Below are positions 38,101 through 48,203 of a stretch of DNA of 64,000 nt, in pieces. Position 1 is the stretch's first letter; each line of letters begins with the position of its first letter. The position numbers and the translations under genes are program-made. The DNA lies in contig PJRA01000005.1 of the NCBI GenBank assembly GCA_016987375.1, positions 1,799,313-1,863,312 on the forward strand. The letters are read 5' to 3'. Below the pieces are notes generated by a model. The model made no database searches and was not told the origin of the DNA. It saw only the letters and a program-made list of their open reading frames with translations. The stretch is from Brachionus koreanus. Its lineage: Eukaryota > Rotifera > Eurotatoria > Ploima > Brachionidae.

Positions 38101-40901
38101 TTATTTTTGTATTAAATTGCTGCTTTACATAAAATAAATGCTATATACACTCCTAAACAAATAGAAATACGTTTTTTTGCTAAAAGTACGCTGACAATCA
38201 ACTTGCAGATAAACAAGCTCAATTAAAATTTAGTTTAGTTGGCTGCTTTTGATTTAGTTAATTTAGAAATTAAAAAATTTGAAAACCATTTTAGAGTAAA
38301 GAAAAATTTTTGAAGGATTTAAATTTGTCAAAAATGCTCGAGGAAATTCAAATTCGTGATTTTTTATGCCAAATATTCTCATATACATTGAGAAGAATTA
38401 TTACTCAATATTTGAATAATAACAAAAATTAAGTAATATCAGGAATTTCGTGAAATTATTACTAGTTTAAGGTTATTAGAATTTTCAATAAACATGGTCA
38501 ATTTGATGCAATATTGATTTTCAATTTTAATTTACTTGGTTTCACTTTTTGCATATAAAACTAATTTGAAATTAATATTTTAAAAATAATTAAGCACAGT
38601 AAGATTAAAAAAGAAATAATCATGAAACGTCACCAATATCTAAAATTATGCAATTAAATACTATTGAATTATTAGATTTTTGAATTGATATTAATTTGGT
38701 GCTAATTATGCAATTAATCAAGAAAGCATCTAGGTAATTGTCTAGTAAGCAATCGAGGGTTCCTATGGTGGTGAATGGTAAATAATTAGATTATTTTGTT
38801 AGCAGATTTACTAATAATAAAGAGACAAAATATTTTTTACAGATTCATTCTTTTTAAACTTAATATTTTAGACACCTGTTTTTAAAAATAATGAAAACAA
38901 AGTTTATTTATTTAAGTTGTTTTTCTTTCTTTTTTTTCAACAGATTCACGATAAAATTTAAAATTTAACTTTAATCTAATTTTGCATTTTGGTTCAAAAT
39001 AAGTTTTGTTTTCAAAAATATTCTTCAAATGGTTGAAAGGAAGGACTAGTTTTCCATTCCAAACGGTCAAGGCTTTGCCTAATTATATTTTTAAATAAAA
39101 ATTATGAAAAATAAAACACTTTTTAAGAAATTAAGAGTAAAGCTGAAAAACACTTTAGAAAATAGTTTTTTTCCTAAATTTTGAATTTTTTTTTCGAAAA
39201 CAATATATGAAAAATACTTACTTGAAAAAAAATTAAAAATAAAATTTCAAGGCAATAAATATTTAAATAATCAGGCTGTTTATTCTAAATAAAATTTGAA
39301 GAGAAAAAATTTTAATTTTTAATTGTATTAATTGATATTTTCAATCGAATTAATAAAGTCAAATTGTTTAATACATTATACCTAGTCACAATTATATTAT
39401 TGAGATTCATTAATTTTTTTAATTTAGTTGAAATTTTTTTAATAAATAAATCTTAATTTATAAATATTTATTTTCCCATTTGATTGCTAAGTATTTTTTA
39501 TTTAATTTGAAAGGAGTTAAATAATTAAAGTTAAAACATTAATTTCAAACTGATCATATTAATTAAAAAATTGAATTTTTTCTCATGATAAGTATTAGTT
39601 ATTTTCAAAACCTTTAAAACTAGTCTTTTGTATTAGTAGCATAGTAAATAAATGAAAAAAAAATGTACAAATCCGACAAAAGATTATGTGCAAATAATAT
39701 TGTGAAAGTTTTTGTTTATTTGTAGCAAAAATATTTAATTTAAATTTTTCCGATATTCATTCCTTGAGAAGTTAGCATTTCCAAAAAATTTTACGTTATA
39801 ACAATCAAAAAACAAAACTAATTTAGATTCCTTATAAAGAATTATATAAAATTTTTATTAATTCTACCTCGTATTGCTTTATTTTATTATTCTTTTAAAA
39901 ACTAAAATAAATTAAATTTTTAAGTATTTATTTTTTATATTTTGTTCAGACTAAAAAAATTGATGTTAGGTACTTTCAGTGTTGGCCGTGACACAGAAAT
40001 AAAATTTTAAAAAATTTGATAGATAAAAAAATGGGTATAAGAGAAAACAATAAAATTTTGGAAAAAAATTTAACCCTTGCGATTATTAAAATTTTTTCAA
40101 GATACAAAATATAAAGAAAAATTTGATATTGGAAAAGAATAATGTTAGAATGATTGAATGATGTCTTTGAATGATTTCTAGCACCGTGAAAAATTCAAAA
40201 AATTGACAAAAATTAGCTATTTAAATAAAAAATCTTAAACAGAATAATTTCATAAAAATAAAGCACTTTTCTTTAATAAATTTTTAAAAAAGATTTTTTC
40301 AATATTTAGTTTGCCGCAAACAATATTTTTTAATAACATCATTTAATAATTCAAATTTTTCGAAATCCTCGGTGATTTTCAAGAAAAACTTACGACATTA
40401 CCCGAAAGAAAACTTAGTTCATATCAGTCTTGTTTATAAGTCACAAAAAATTATGTCAAAGTTATGAATTGACTAAGAACTTGTGACTTTGATAGATCTG
40501 GTTCTTAGATTGGTTAATTAAAAAAATTTGAACAAAAAACACATCAAATTTCAGATAAATTAATTTAAAAATTGGAGGACATTTATTTTCAAGAGAATAT
40601 GGCATATGTTAAAATGTTATATTAGAATTTTATCATTTATCATGATAAAATTCGATCTAGACTTAAAAATTTTTTAATTCAAAGCTTGCCAGCAATTAAT
40701 GTTTAAACAACTGTTTTCATAATTCTTCTATTTTGTATGGTAATAATTGAAAATTGTTTTTGATTTTGAAAATTAAACTTTTAAAGAATTATTAAATAAA
40801 TAGAGTCTTTTGAAATGTTCTTTTAATTTAAATATTTGATTTAAATTTTTAAAAATTTTATTTATTTAGTTAATTTAAATTTCAAATTAAAAAATTAAAT
40901 T
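35112..40901. other. Long AT-rich intergenic region upstream of the giant gene
   Basis: About 5.8 kb with no supportable gene. It includes an (ACT)n microsatellite at about 35,600-35,623 and a GC-richer island at 36,590-36,720 (contains ccgcggccaatcgctcc). It lies 5' of the giant gene, so it may contain its promoter and enhancers; no specific element could be identified. Confidence 0.5.
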
Positions 40902-41035
40902 TAAATTGTATTTTCTCAAAAAGATTCATCAATTTTTACAAAAACAATCTTTTAAAATAAATCGAAATAAACTAAATTAAAAAAATTATTTTAAGATAAG
41001 TGGTTCTATGGTGTAACGGTTAGCACTCTGGACTT
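40902..41035 (+). repeat. Left-flank repeat of the tRNA-Gln unit, cut by gap
   Basis: Essentially identical over about 134 nt to 47,024-47,158, including the first half of the tRNA-Gln gene. It ends abruptly at the N gap. Confidence 0.85.
41002..41035 (+). tRNA. tRNA-Gln(TTG), 5' half, truncated by gap
   Basis: The first 34 nt match the complete copies exactly, up to the anticodon loop. The rest is in the N gap, so it may be a complete gene in reality. Confidence 0.8.
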
Positions 41036-41979
41036 NNNNNNNNNNNNNNNNNNNNNNNNNNNNNNNNNNNNNNNNNNNNNNNNNNNNNNNNNNNNNNNNN
41101 NNNNNNNNNNNNNNNNNNNNNNNNNNNNNNNNNNNNNNNNNNNNNNNNNNNNNNNNNNNNNNNNNNNNNNNNNNNNNNNNNNNNNNNNNNNNNNNNNNNN
41201 NNNNNNNNNNNNNNNNNNNNNNNNNNNNNNNNNNNNNNNNNNNNNNNNNNNNNNNNNNNNNNNNNNNNNNNNNNNNNNNNNNNNNNNNNNNNNNNNNNNN
41301 NNNNNNNNNNNNNNNNNNNNNNNNNNNNNNNNNNNNNNNNNNNNNNNNNNNNNNNNNNNNNNNNNNNNNNNNNNNNNNNNNNNNNNNNNNNNNNNNNNNN
41401 NNNNNNNNNNNNNNNNNNNNNNNNNNNNNNNNNNNNNNNNNNNNNNNNNNNNNNNNNNNNNNNNNNNNNNNNNNNNNNNNNNNNNNNNNNNNNNNNNNNN
41501 NNNNNNNNNNNNNNNNNNNNNNNNNNNNNNNNNNNNNNNNNNNNNNNNNNNNNNNNNNNNNNNNNNNNNNNNNNNNNNNNNNNNNNNNNNNNNNNNNNNN
41601 NNNNNNNNNNNNNNNNNNNNNNNNNNNNNNNNNNNNNNNNNNNNNNNNNNNNNNNNNNNNNNNNNNNNNNNNNNNNNNNNNNNNNNNNNNNNNNNNNNNN
41701 NNNNNNNNNNNNNNNNNNNNNNNNNNNNNNNNNNNNNNNNNNNNNNNNNNNNNNNNNNNNNNNNNNNNNNNNNNNNNNNNNNNNNNNNNNNNNNNNNNNN
41801 NNNNNNNNNNNNNNNNNNNNNNNNNNNNNNNNNNNNNNNNNNNNNNNNNNNNNNNNNNNNNNNNNNNNNNNNNNNNNNNNNNNNNNNNNNNNNNNNNNNN
41901 NNNNNNNNNNNNNNNNNNNNNNNNNNNNNNNNNNNNNNNNNNNNNNNNNNNNNNNNNNNNNNNNNNNNNNNNNNNNNNN
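41036..41979. other. Sequence gap (944 N)
   Basis: Run of N starting inside a tRNA-Gln gene. The right side (42,050-42,140) is a diverged copy of the spacer that separates inverted tRNA-Gln genes at 47,413-47,582, so the gap probably hides further copies. Confidence 1.
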
Positions 41980-42049
41980 GCGGTCAGAAAACCGCTTCTT
42001 AACATAAAAGATAGACAAAAAAGATATAAGTGGTGTAAACAGAGACTTA

Positions 42050-42140
42050 AGATGTATTAACATATTAACACAGTTTAAGATTTGATGAATCTTAAATATA
42101 AGAAAATAGTTAATAATATAAAAAGTGTTCAAGATTGCAA
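42050..42140 (-). repeat. Diverged copy of the tRNA-array spacer (B)
   Basis: Shares ttaacacagttta, gatgaat, taaatata and tgttcaaga in order with 56,598-56,660, and therefore with the reverse complement of 47,460-47,540. Divergence is higher than among the other copies. Confidence 0.55.
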
Positions 42141-42959
42141 AAAATTAAGGAATAAAAAATAAAAACTAATTTTGATAAAATTTTAAAATAAATTGGCAAA
42201 AAGACCCCCACGTAAAACTTGATAGAATTAGAAATCGTAAAAAGATTTTGAAAAAATTTACACGATTTTTCCAAGCAATATTGAAAATTGAGATTAAATT
42301 ATTTTATTTTTTAAAACATTTTGCTAGATTTAACAGTATATTTAAAAGATAATAAAGAAAATTATGATCAGGTATTTTTGAAACCAGTTAAATGAATTAC
42401 CAAATGCTTTTAAAATTAAAAAAAAAATTAAATTAACTTATTTAAATTTTGATAGGATTCTTTTTAAATGAAAACTAATTTTATTTTTTATATCCAAATT
42501 AAAATTGGAACAATTTTTAAATATTCACATTTCAAATAAAAAAATAATTGTGTTTCTACACAAAGCCTAAATATATAATTTGTATTGTTAATGACCAGGT
42601 GATTTTTAAAATATTTTTTTTCAATTTTAATTTTACATTTGCTAATAAATGAGTTTTTAAACAGAACAGTTAACATATTTCCATTTTATTTTTTTTATAT
42701 ATATTTTTTGTTGAAGTTTCATTTATATAACTCTATTTTCAAGTTGAACTTTTTTCGCATTTGAATCTTGGAACCAAAAGTTAATAACTTTTACTTTTTT
42801 TTGATTTTTACTTTTATTACTTAAGCTATCGGAATACTATCATTTAAAGCCTTTATCAATTTTTATGTTAAATTTGTATTCAAAATTATTTTCCTCGTTA
42901 ATTTTATAGTTACTGTCAACAGCAATAATATCAAGCGGCCATTTTTTGGCCAACAAACA

Positions 42960-43450
42960 AGCTAACTAATCTTCTTAAATATAAACCATCATGCTCTATT
43001 GTCTTTAGCCATCTATCAGCGAGTAGTTTGATTCCTTTTTTGTACCATTCACGGCTTTTGGAACCAAAATACTCACCGCACTATTCTTCAAGTTGTTTTC
43101 TGTCATAAAAAAGAAGATAACCAAAAGGATGAAGATCTGGGCTATATAGTGAATGAGAAAGAAGTTCGATCGCTTCCAGCTTTTCTATATTTGACAGTGT
43201 TACTCTGGCTGCATGAGGTCTTGGTTATCTTGAAGACACTAAACTATCTTTTGGTTGACCAAAGAAGGATATTTTTCTTGATATTAAGCATATATTCGTT
43301 CTAATTGTTCAGAATAAAGTTTTGCATTTATAGCACTAGTCGCTGAAACTAGCTAAAAGTGTATTACCACTTGGAAATTTCATCAAAGACACAACATCAC
43401 CTTTTTATCAAAGTGTCCTTTTTTCACGACTAGTTGAGGTAGTTTAGATG
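42960..43450 (-). pseudogene. Mariner-like transposase remnant
   Basis: The minus strand shows mariner transposase blocks in order across broken frames: KKGHFDKKVMLC, INAKLYSEQLERIYA, YPSLVNQKIV, a degraded LQDNQ.L.Q where the catalytic D of HDNARPH lies, SLYSPDLHPFGYLLFYD, and EWYKKGIKLLADRWLKTIEHDG. Several frameshifts and stops; inactive. Terminal inverted repeats were not found. Confidence 0.85.
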
Positions 43451-44230
43451 GATCCAACCATTAATTACATTAGCAAGATATGAATATTCAATTACTATAA
43501 GATTTCGTAATAATTTTTATGAAATTAAATTGAAAAGTCATTAATTAAACAAAATCAAAATAAATTAAAAGATCATTAAAGATTTTTTTAACTAAATTAT
43601 TAAAAAATGTAAATTAATTTTTGTATGTTTTTATGTGACAAAAATGTAAATAGTGTAATTAGTCAAATTTAATTTTTAATCTTAAATTTTCAAACACTTC
43701 TAAAATTAAATCTAATCTTAAATTTTTTTCGTTCGATTAAGTCCCGGGAAATTCCCAAATTTATTTTTCAAATAAAAAATAATTAAGATTTTATTTTGAA
43801 AATAAAGTTTAATGAAAATTTTCAATTTTATAAGAAATTTTTGGGGAGTAAATTTTTATTAAGTCAAAAATCCTATATCCCAGAAGATCTTATTTTTCTT
43901 ATCCTTTGATTAAATAAATACATGTTTTTGTACTAAGGTAAAGAGAAAAAAATTCGAGGAAAATTTTTTATTTTAATCATGAAGAACCATTTTCTGTATC
44001 TTAAATAATAAAAAACAACTATAGTAATATCGGATTTTTTTTTTGGCAAGTTTCAAGATTTTTAAAATTTCTTCTCATTTATGATATCGATTTAACATTT
44101 TATTTAATTATTACAATACAATCTTAAATATTTAAAAGATTAAATAAATCCCTTTTCGTTTTTAAACGAGAAAATTCAACATTTGTGTAATAATTATTAT
44201 AGGAAAAAAATTGAATTTAAAAAATTTCAA
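43451..44230. other. AT-rich region without recognised features
   Basis: No gene, RNA or clear repeat seen between the mariner remnant and the 3' end of GLMP. Confidence 0.5.
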
Positions 44231-45415
44231 CTACAATGTGTTATATTGACTTGTTCCTCTTATTTTTTTGACCAGCATCACTAATAGACCAATAACAATA
44301 GCTAAAGCAGGAAGTCCAAAGCCAACAAAAATAACCAAAGTAACTATAGGCGACATTTTCTCGTCTGGTGCGCCACCTAAACCAACCGAAAATGCCCATG
44401 ATGAAAAATTTGACTGCTTGTAATAGTAGCCATCCTTGATATTTCCCTCTAGACCAAACGAAATGTTCATTGAAGAAAATAATACTTCATTGTCATAAAA
44501 AACCTGACCCAGCCCATTGGACTCCTGATCGTTTGTTCTCGAATCATACTGTTGTGTAATTGTACTATTCTCCAAACTCTTAGGATCTGAAAAATAGAAA
44601 ATTGGCTTCCATTGTAAATAGTTGCGCGACTTTTTGCCGCCATCCAAAATCTCAGCATTCCACAGTCTGAAAGTTCCAGGAGTGTACTCATCATCTATGG
44701 TTCTCTTGGAAGATATTGAAATATCAATTGAGTCTGTGAGGAAGAGAATATTTGTTCCAAATTTTGAAAATTCTGATCTAGGTGCAATTGAATCTATTTG
44801 AAATTCAATCGAGGTCGATTCAGGTTTCAGCAACAGATGCGGCAAAATTTTTATTCTTTTTTCTTTGCCTGGATAATTAATCAAAAATTTAAAGCTACCA
44901 TTTATTCCAGGTATGAAAGCTTCCATAACTCCAAAAGATTCTGATTCGTTTGAGACAAATTTTTTCCAACTAAATTCTCTAGTAAGATAAGTATATGTTT
45001 CATTTGATTTTCTCATATCAGCTGTACCATTGTAGTCAATGAACTCAAATATTGAAGGTACTTCATATCCTCCAAAATCTACTGGTTTTTCATTAAAACT
45101 AATTGAATCACGCATTAAAGTAGAATTTTGGGATAAAAGATCTTCCCAATTTATGGATAATTTTGCATTTTTGCTTGTTTTAAATAGCATTATGGTAAAT
45201 GATTGAATATTACTGTACATTAGGTGAACAACATCATCTTGGCCTTTTAGTTTAACATAAACGAGATTGATGTAAGAACCGTTTTCATTTGGCTCCTTGC
45301 ATCTCGAATCAGAACAGTCCGGATTCCAACTAACGCTGACTTGTCTATCGCAGCGAATCAAATTAAAATGAAAAATTGTGACAAAAATTAGAAAATAAGG
45401 CTTGAAATTAGCCAT
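44231..45415 (-). CDS. GLMP: Glycosylated lysosomal membrane protein (GLMP/NCU-G1) homologue
   Basis: Protein of 394 aa in a single exon. It has an N-terminal signal peptide (MANFKPYFLIFVTIFHFNLI, then RCDRQVSVSWNP), a lumenal domain with several N-x-S/T sites, a transmembrane helix near 360-382 (VTLVIFVGFGLPALAIVIGL) and a short tail ending YNTL, a Y-x-x-Phi sorting signal. Family hallmarks include LSINWEDLLS, TIDDEYTPGTFRLWN, YLQWKPI, FSSWAFSVGLG and DEKMSPIV, matching GLMP at corresponding places. In mammals GLMP is a lysosomal membrane glycoprotein that partners the transporter MFSD1; the role here is by homology. Lack of introns is notable beside intron-rich neighbours. Start chosen as the first Met before the signal peptide. 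Confidence 0.9.
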   Translation of the reverse strand: MANFKPYFLIFVTIFHFNLIRCDRQVSVSWNPDCSDSRCKEPNENGSYINLVYVKLKGQDDVVHLMYSNIQSFTIMLFKTSKNAKLSINWEDLLSQNSTLMRDSISFNEKPVDFGGYEVPSIFEFIDYNGTADMRKSNETYTYLTREFSWKKFVSNESESFGVMEAFIPGINGSFKFLINYPGKEKRIKILPHLLLKPESTSIEFQIDSIAPRSEFSKFGTNILFLTDSIDISISSKRTIDDEYTPGTFRLWNAEILDGGKKSRNYLQWKPIFYFSDPKSLENSTITQQYDSRTNDQESNGLGQVFYDNEVLFSSMNISFGLEGNIKDGYYYKQSNFSSWAFSVGLGGAPDEKMSPIVTLVIFVGFGLPALAIVIGLLVMLVKKIRGTSQYNTL

Positions 45416-45739
45416 TTTAAATTTTGAATTTGAATCTAAAATTTTTAAATTTTATTTTAAAAAAGGTTTAGCTTAGTTAAAAAATGCTTTAATGAGTTTT
45501 GTGCTAAATCAATCACATGATTAAATACATTTTTCTTTTAACTTATGATAATAAAAATAAATCACAAGAAATTTTTTCTGTTAATATTTTTTTTATTTAA
45601 AAAAATTAGATTGAGTGTACTAAATATTTTGAGTTTTTTTATGAAAAATTGCAAATTTTTCTTCTTATTTAATTTCAAATTCATGTCCAACAAAAGCAAC
45701 TAAATTTAACAAAGATAAAAAAAATATTTAAAGATAAGT

Positions 45740-45811
45740 GGTTCTATGGTGTAACGGTTAGCACTCTGGACTTTGAATCCAGCGATCCGAGTTCAAATCT
45801 CGGTAGAACCT
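45740..45811 (+). tRNA. tRNA-Gln(TTG)
   Basis: Complete 72-nt cloverleaf: 7-bp acceptor stem (GGTTCTA/TAGAACC), anticodon loop CTTTGAA giving TTG, T arm CCGAG-TTCAAAT-CTCGG. A T-rich run follows as Pol III terminator. 5' flank aagataagt. Confidence 0.95.
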
Positions 45812-46089
45812 TTCCAATTTTTTTCTCAATAGATTTTAATATTATATAACGATTTTTCAAAAATAGATGTTTGATTTTTTAAAAATTTATTATTAATTTT
45901 GTAATTAAATCTTATAGATAACTATACTAAGAAAACGCCATCAGTTCAGCAATCAAAATACAATGAGATATTGAGAATAAACTAGCTAAAACGAAAACTT
46001 TTGCTATACTTCCGCCAGCAAATCAATGGAAATTAATCAGCTACAGCAAGGAAACAAAACTCTAACTGTAATAATCTCAAGTAAAAGCA

Positions 46090-46455
46090 ACACTGATGGA
46101 AATAAGTGAATGTTGGGGGATGTATGAATCTAAAGTCTCAACACCTTCACACTTGAAGCCGGTGGAGGATTCTCGGGATAAACTGGCCTGATACATAAAC
46201 GAATGCTAACCTATACAAGAGAAAAAATCCAGAGCCATTTAGTCAATGAATAAAGAATAAAAGACTGCAATGGCTTGTGTATGTACTTAGAATGAAAGAA
46301 TAGAGGATGGAAAAAATACCCATAAATTGACACTCCAAACTTGACGTAAGGCCGGAAGACCATCAGTATCATGGAGGTCAACAATCACGAAAGAACTCAT
46401 CGAAATGGGATGACATAGAAAGGAGAAAGTGTAAAGGCAAGGTTTTGTGAAATTT
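46090..46455 (+). pseudogene. Non-LTR retrotransposon 3' end remnant (family 2-like)
   Basis: Two overlapping plus-strand frames give typical C-terminal LINE blocks: KRLQWLVYVLRMKE followed by RMEKIPIN, and in the shifted frame RPSVSWRSTITKELIEMG. These match the RLRWLGHVLRM...GRPK.SW..TI.KEL...G pattern of many non-LTR elements. Stops and a frameshift make it inactive. Confidence 0.8.
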
Positions 46456-46547
46456 GTTACTAAATAAAAAAAAAACAAAAATTATTGCTAAAAAAGCTTA
46501 TATCATTTTGTCTGAAAACTTTTAATTAGTTCAGAAAGTACAACAAA

Positions 46548-46698
46548 GTGCGACATACTTAGTTGCACCAATTGTCAAAGTCTGCTAATGATGTGCAAAG
46601 GGTCTGCGAAATGCACTATTACCAGATTTGTCTAAATTTAAATTATTCTAAATTTGCAGAGTTTTACCAGATTGTTGATACTAAATTTCACAAAACCT
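46548..46698 (+). repeat. Dispersed repeat R2, copy 2
   Basis: Shorter counterpart of 2262-2520, same orientation, ending at actaaatttcacaaaa in both. It lies directly after the LINE 3' remnant. Confidence 0.55.
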
Positions 46699-47023
46699 AA
46701 ATAAAAAGTTCGAGTTAAGTGAAAATCAAAAGTAATGACCACAAAGAGCGAATAAAGAGAAGAATTAAATATAACTAAAATTTTTTAAAACCTGATCTGC
46801 AATTAGGAAGAAAATGATGCTTAGTATTTTTAAACAGATCAAAATGACCAATTTTGTCTTATGAATATTTGTATGCAATATTCATTGTCAATAATAAATA
46901 TTGAATTAAATAAATTTAAATTGAATAAACCATGTTTTTATAAGCTTTTAAACTTATTTCACAAAATTTATCAACTAATACATATCACTGAAATATTACA
47001 TAAATTTTTTCGAAATATTATTA

Positions 47024-47124
47024 TTAAATTGTATTTTCTCAAAAAGATTCATCAATTTTTACAAAAACAATCTTTTAAAATAAATCGAAATAAACTAAAT
47101 TAAAAAAATTATTTTAAGATAAGT
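47024..47124 (+). repeat. Left-flank repeat of the tRNA-Gln unit
   Basis: Identical to 40,902-41,001 and ending in the aagataagt word just before the tRNA. The near-perfect identity indicates a very recent duplication or an assembly artefact. Confidence 0.8.
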
Positions 47125-47196
47125 GGTTCTATGGTGTAACGGTTAGCACTCTGGACTTTGAATCCAGCGATCCGAGTTCAAATCTCGGTAGAACCT
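47125..47196 (+). tRNA. tRNA-Gln(TTG), palindromic array, outer left
   Basis: Complete copy, sequence identical to 45,740-45,811. First member of the array tRNA> C tRNA> B <tRNA C' <tRNA at 47.1-47.9 kb. Confidence 0.95.
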
Positions 47197-47212
47197 TTCC
47201 AATTTTTTCAAA

Positions 47213-47340
47213 TAAAATTCAAAACTAAATGATCACCTACTCTTTGATACGCTTCAATAGTTTTTTATTCAATTATTTTATAAATATTTTGCTAAAAAAT
47301 TATATTTTTAAAAATTTAAATAAAATAATCAATAGTTGTA
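47213..47340 (+). repeat. tRNA-array spacer C
   Basis: About 128-nt unit beginning aaataaaattcaaaactaaa and ending aatcaatagttgta next to a tRNA. Inverted copies occur at 47,655-47,785, 56,175-56,305 and 59,627-59,757; a direct truncated copy lies at 56,352-56,465. Confidence 0.85.
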
Positions 47341-47412
47341 GGTTCTATGGTGTAACGGTTAGCACTCTGGACTTTGAATCCAGCGATCCGAGTTCAAATC
47401 TCGGTAGAACCT
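47341..47412 (+). tRNA. tRNA-Gln(TTG), palindromic array, inner left
   Basis: Complete copy with intact arms and TTG anticodon; preceded by ttgta rather than aagataagt. Faces the copy at 47,583-47,654 across spacer B. Confidence 0.95.
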
Positions 47413-47582
47413 TTATAATTTTTTTAATTTAAGTTGAATTTAATGAATTTTTTTTGTCATCTTGAACATATTATTATTTCTGTTATATTTAAAATTCATC
47501 GAATACTAAACTGTGTTAATATGTAAAAGAGCTTAAAGGGTGACTTGATAATTTTCTTAAAAAATTTTAAAAAAAATTTGGA
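47413..47582 (+). repeat. tRNA-array spacer B
   Basis: About 170 nt between two converging tRNA-Gln genes. It occurs in the opposite orientation at 56,538-56,707, again between two converging tRNA-Gln genes. Confidence 0.85.
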
Positions 47583-47654
47583 AGGTTCTACCGAGATTTG
47601 AACTCGGATCGCTGGATTCAAAGTCCAGAGTGCTAACCGTTACACCATAGAACC
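47583..47654 (-). tRNA. tRNA-Gln(TTG), palindromic array, inner right
   Basis: Complete copy on the minus strand, converging on 47,341-47,412. T-rich stretch follows its 3' end on the minus strand. Confidence 0.95.
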
Positions 47655-47785
47655 TACATTTATTGATTATTTTATTTAAATTTTTAAAAATATAATTTTT
47701 TAGCAAAATATTTAGAAAATAATTGAATAAAAAACTATTGAAGCGTATCAAAGAGTAGGTGACCATTTAGTTTTGAATTTTATTT
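47655..47785 (-). repeat. tRNA-array spacer C, inverted copy
   Basis: Reverse complement of 47,213-47,340 with a few small indels; right arm of the palindromic array. Confidence 0.85.
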
Positions 47786-47798
47786 GAAAAAATTTGAA

Positions 47799-47870
47799 AG
47801 GTTCTACCGAGATTTGAACTCGGATTGCTGGATTCAAAGTCCAGAGTGCTAACCGTTACACCATAGAACC
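47799..47870 (-). tRNA. tRNA-Gln(TTG), palindromic array, outer right, one-base variant
   Basis: Complete minus-strand copy. It differs from all other complete copies by one base just after the anticodon stem (sense GCGATCC reads GCAATCC), in the variable region. Flanked by aagataagt like the outer left copy. Confidence 0.93.
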
Positions 47871-48203
47871 ACTTATCTTAAAATGGTTTATTTTTGAAAA
47901 TTGTTTTAAACAATATTTTATTTACCATCTGTTTACCCAAAGATTAAAATTTTTGCAAAAATATTAAAAATAAATTCTTTTAAACATGTTTTTGTTTTTT
48001 AATACTCTAAATGGCTCAATTTCGTAATATTTTTAATTTCTATCTTAAATTTATACCCAATTTCATGTCATCTAATTTTTACAAAATTATGATTATAAAA
48101 AATCTGGTCCAATCTCATTTAATTTAGTGATTTTAATTTTTTTTATAAACTATTTTTTAATAATTTGAAATAATAAAAACTTTATTTGAATGACAATAAT
48201 TGA

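Noticed and set aside
40986..42132. Long open frames across the 944-nt gap
   Set aside because: Artefacts of the N run.
47229..47432. 67-codon frame over a tRNA-Gln gene
   Set aside because: The frame simply translates the tRNA and spacer C; its inverted copy gives the same peptide at 47,557-47,766.
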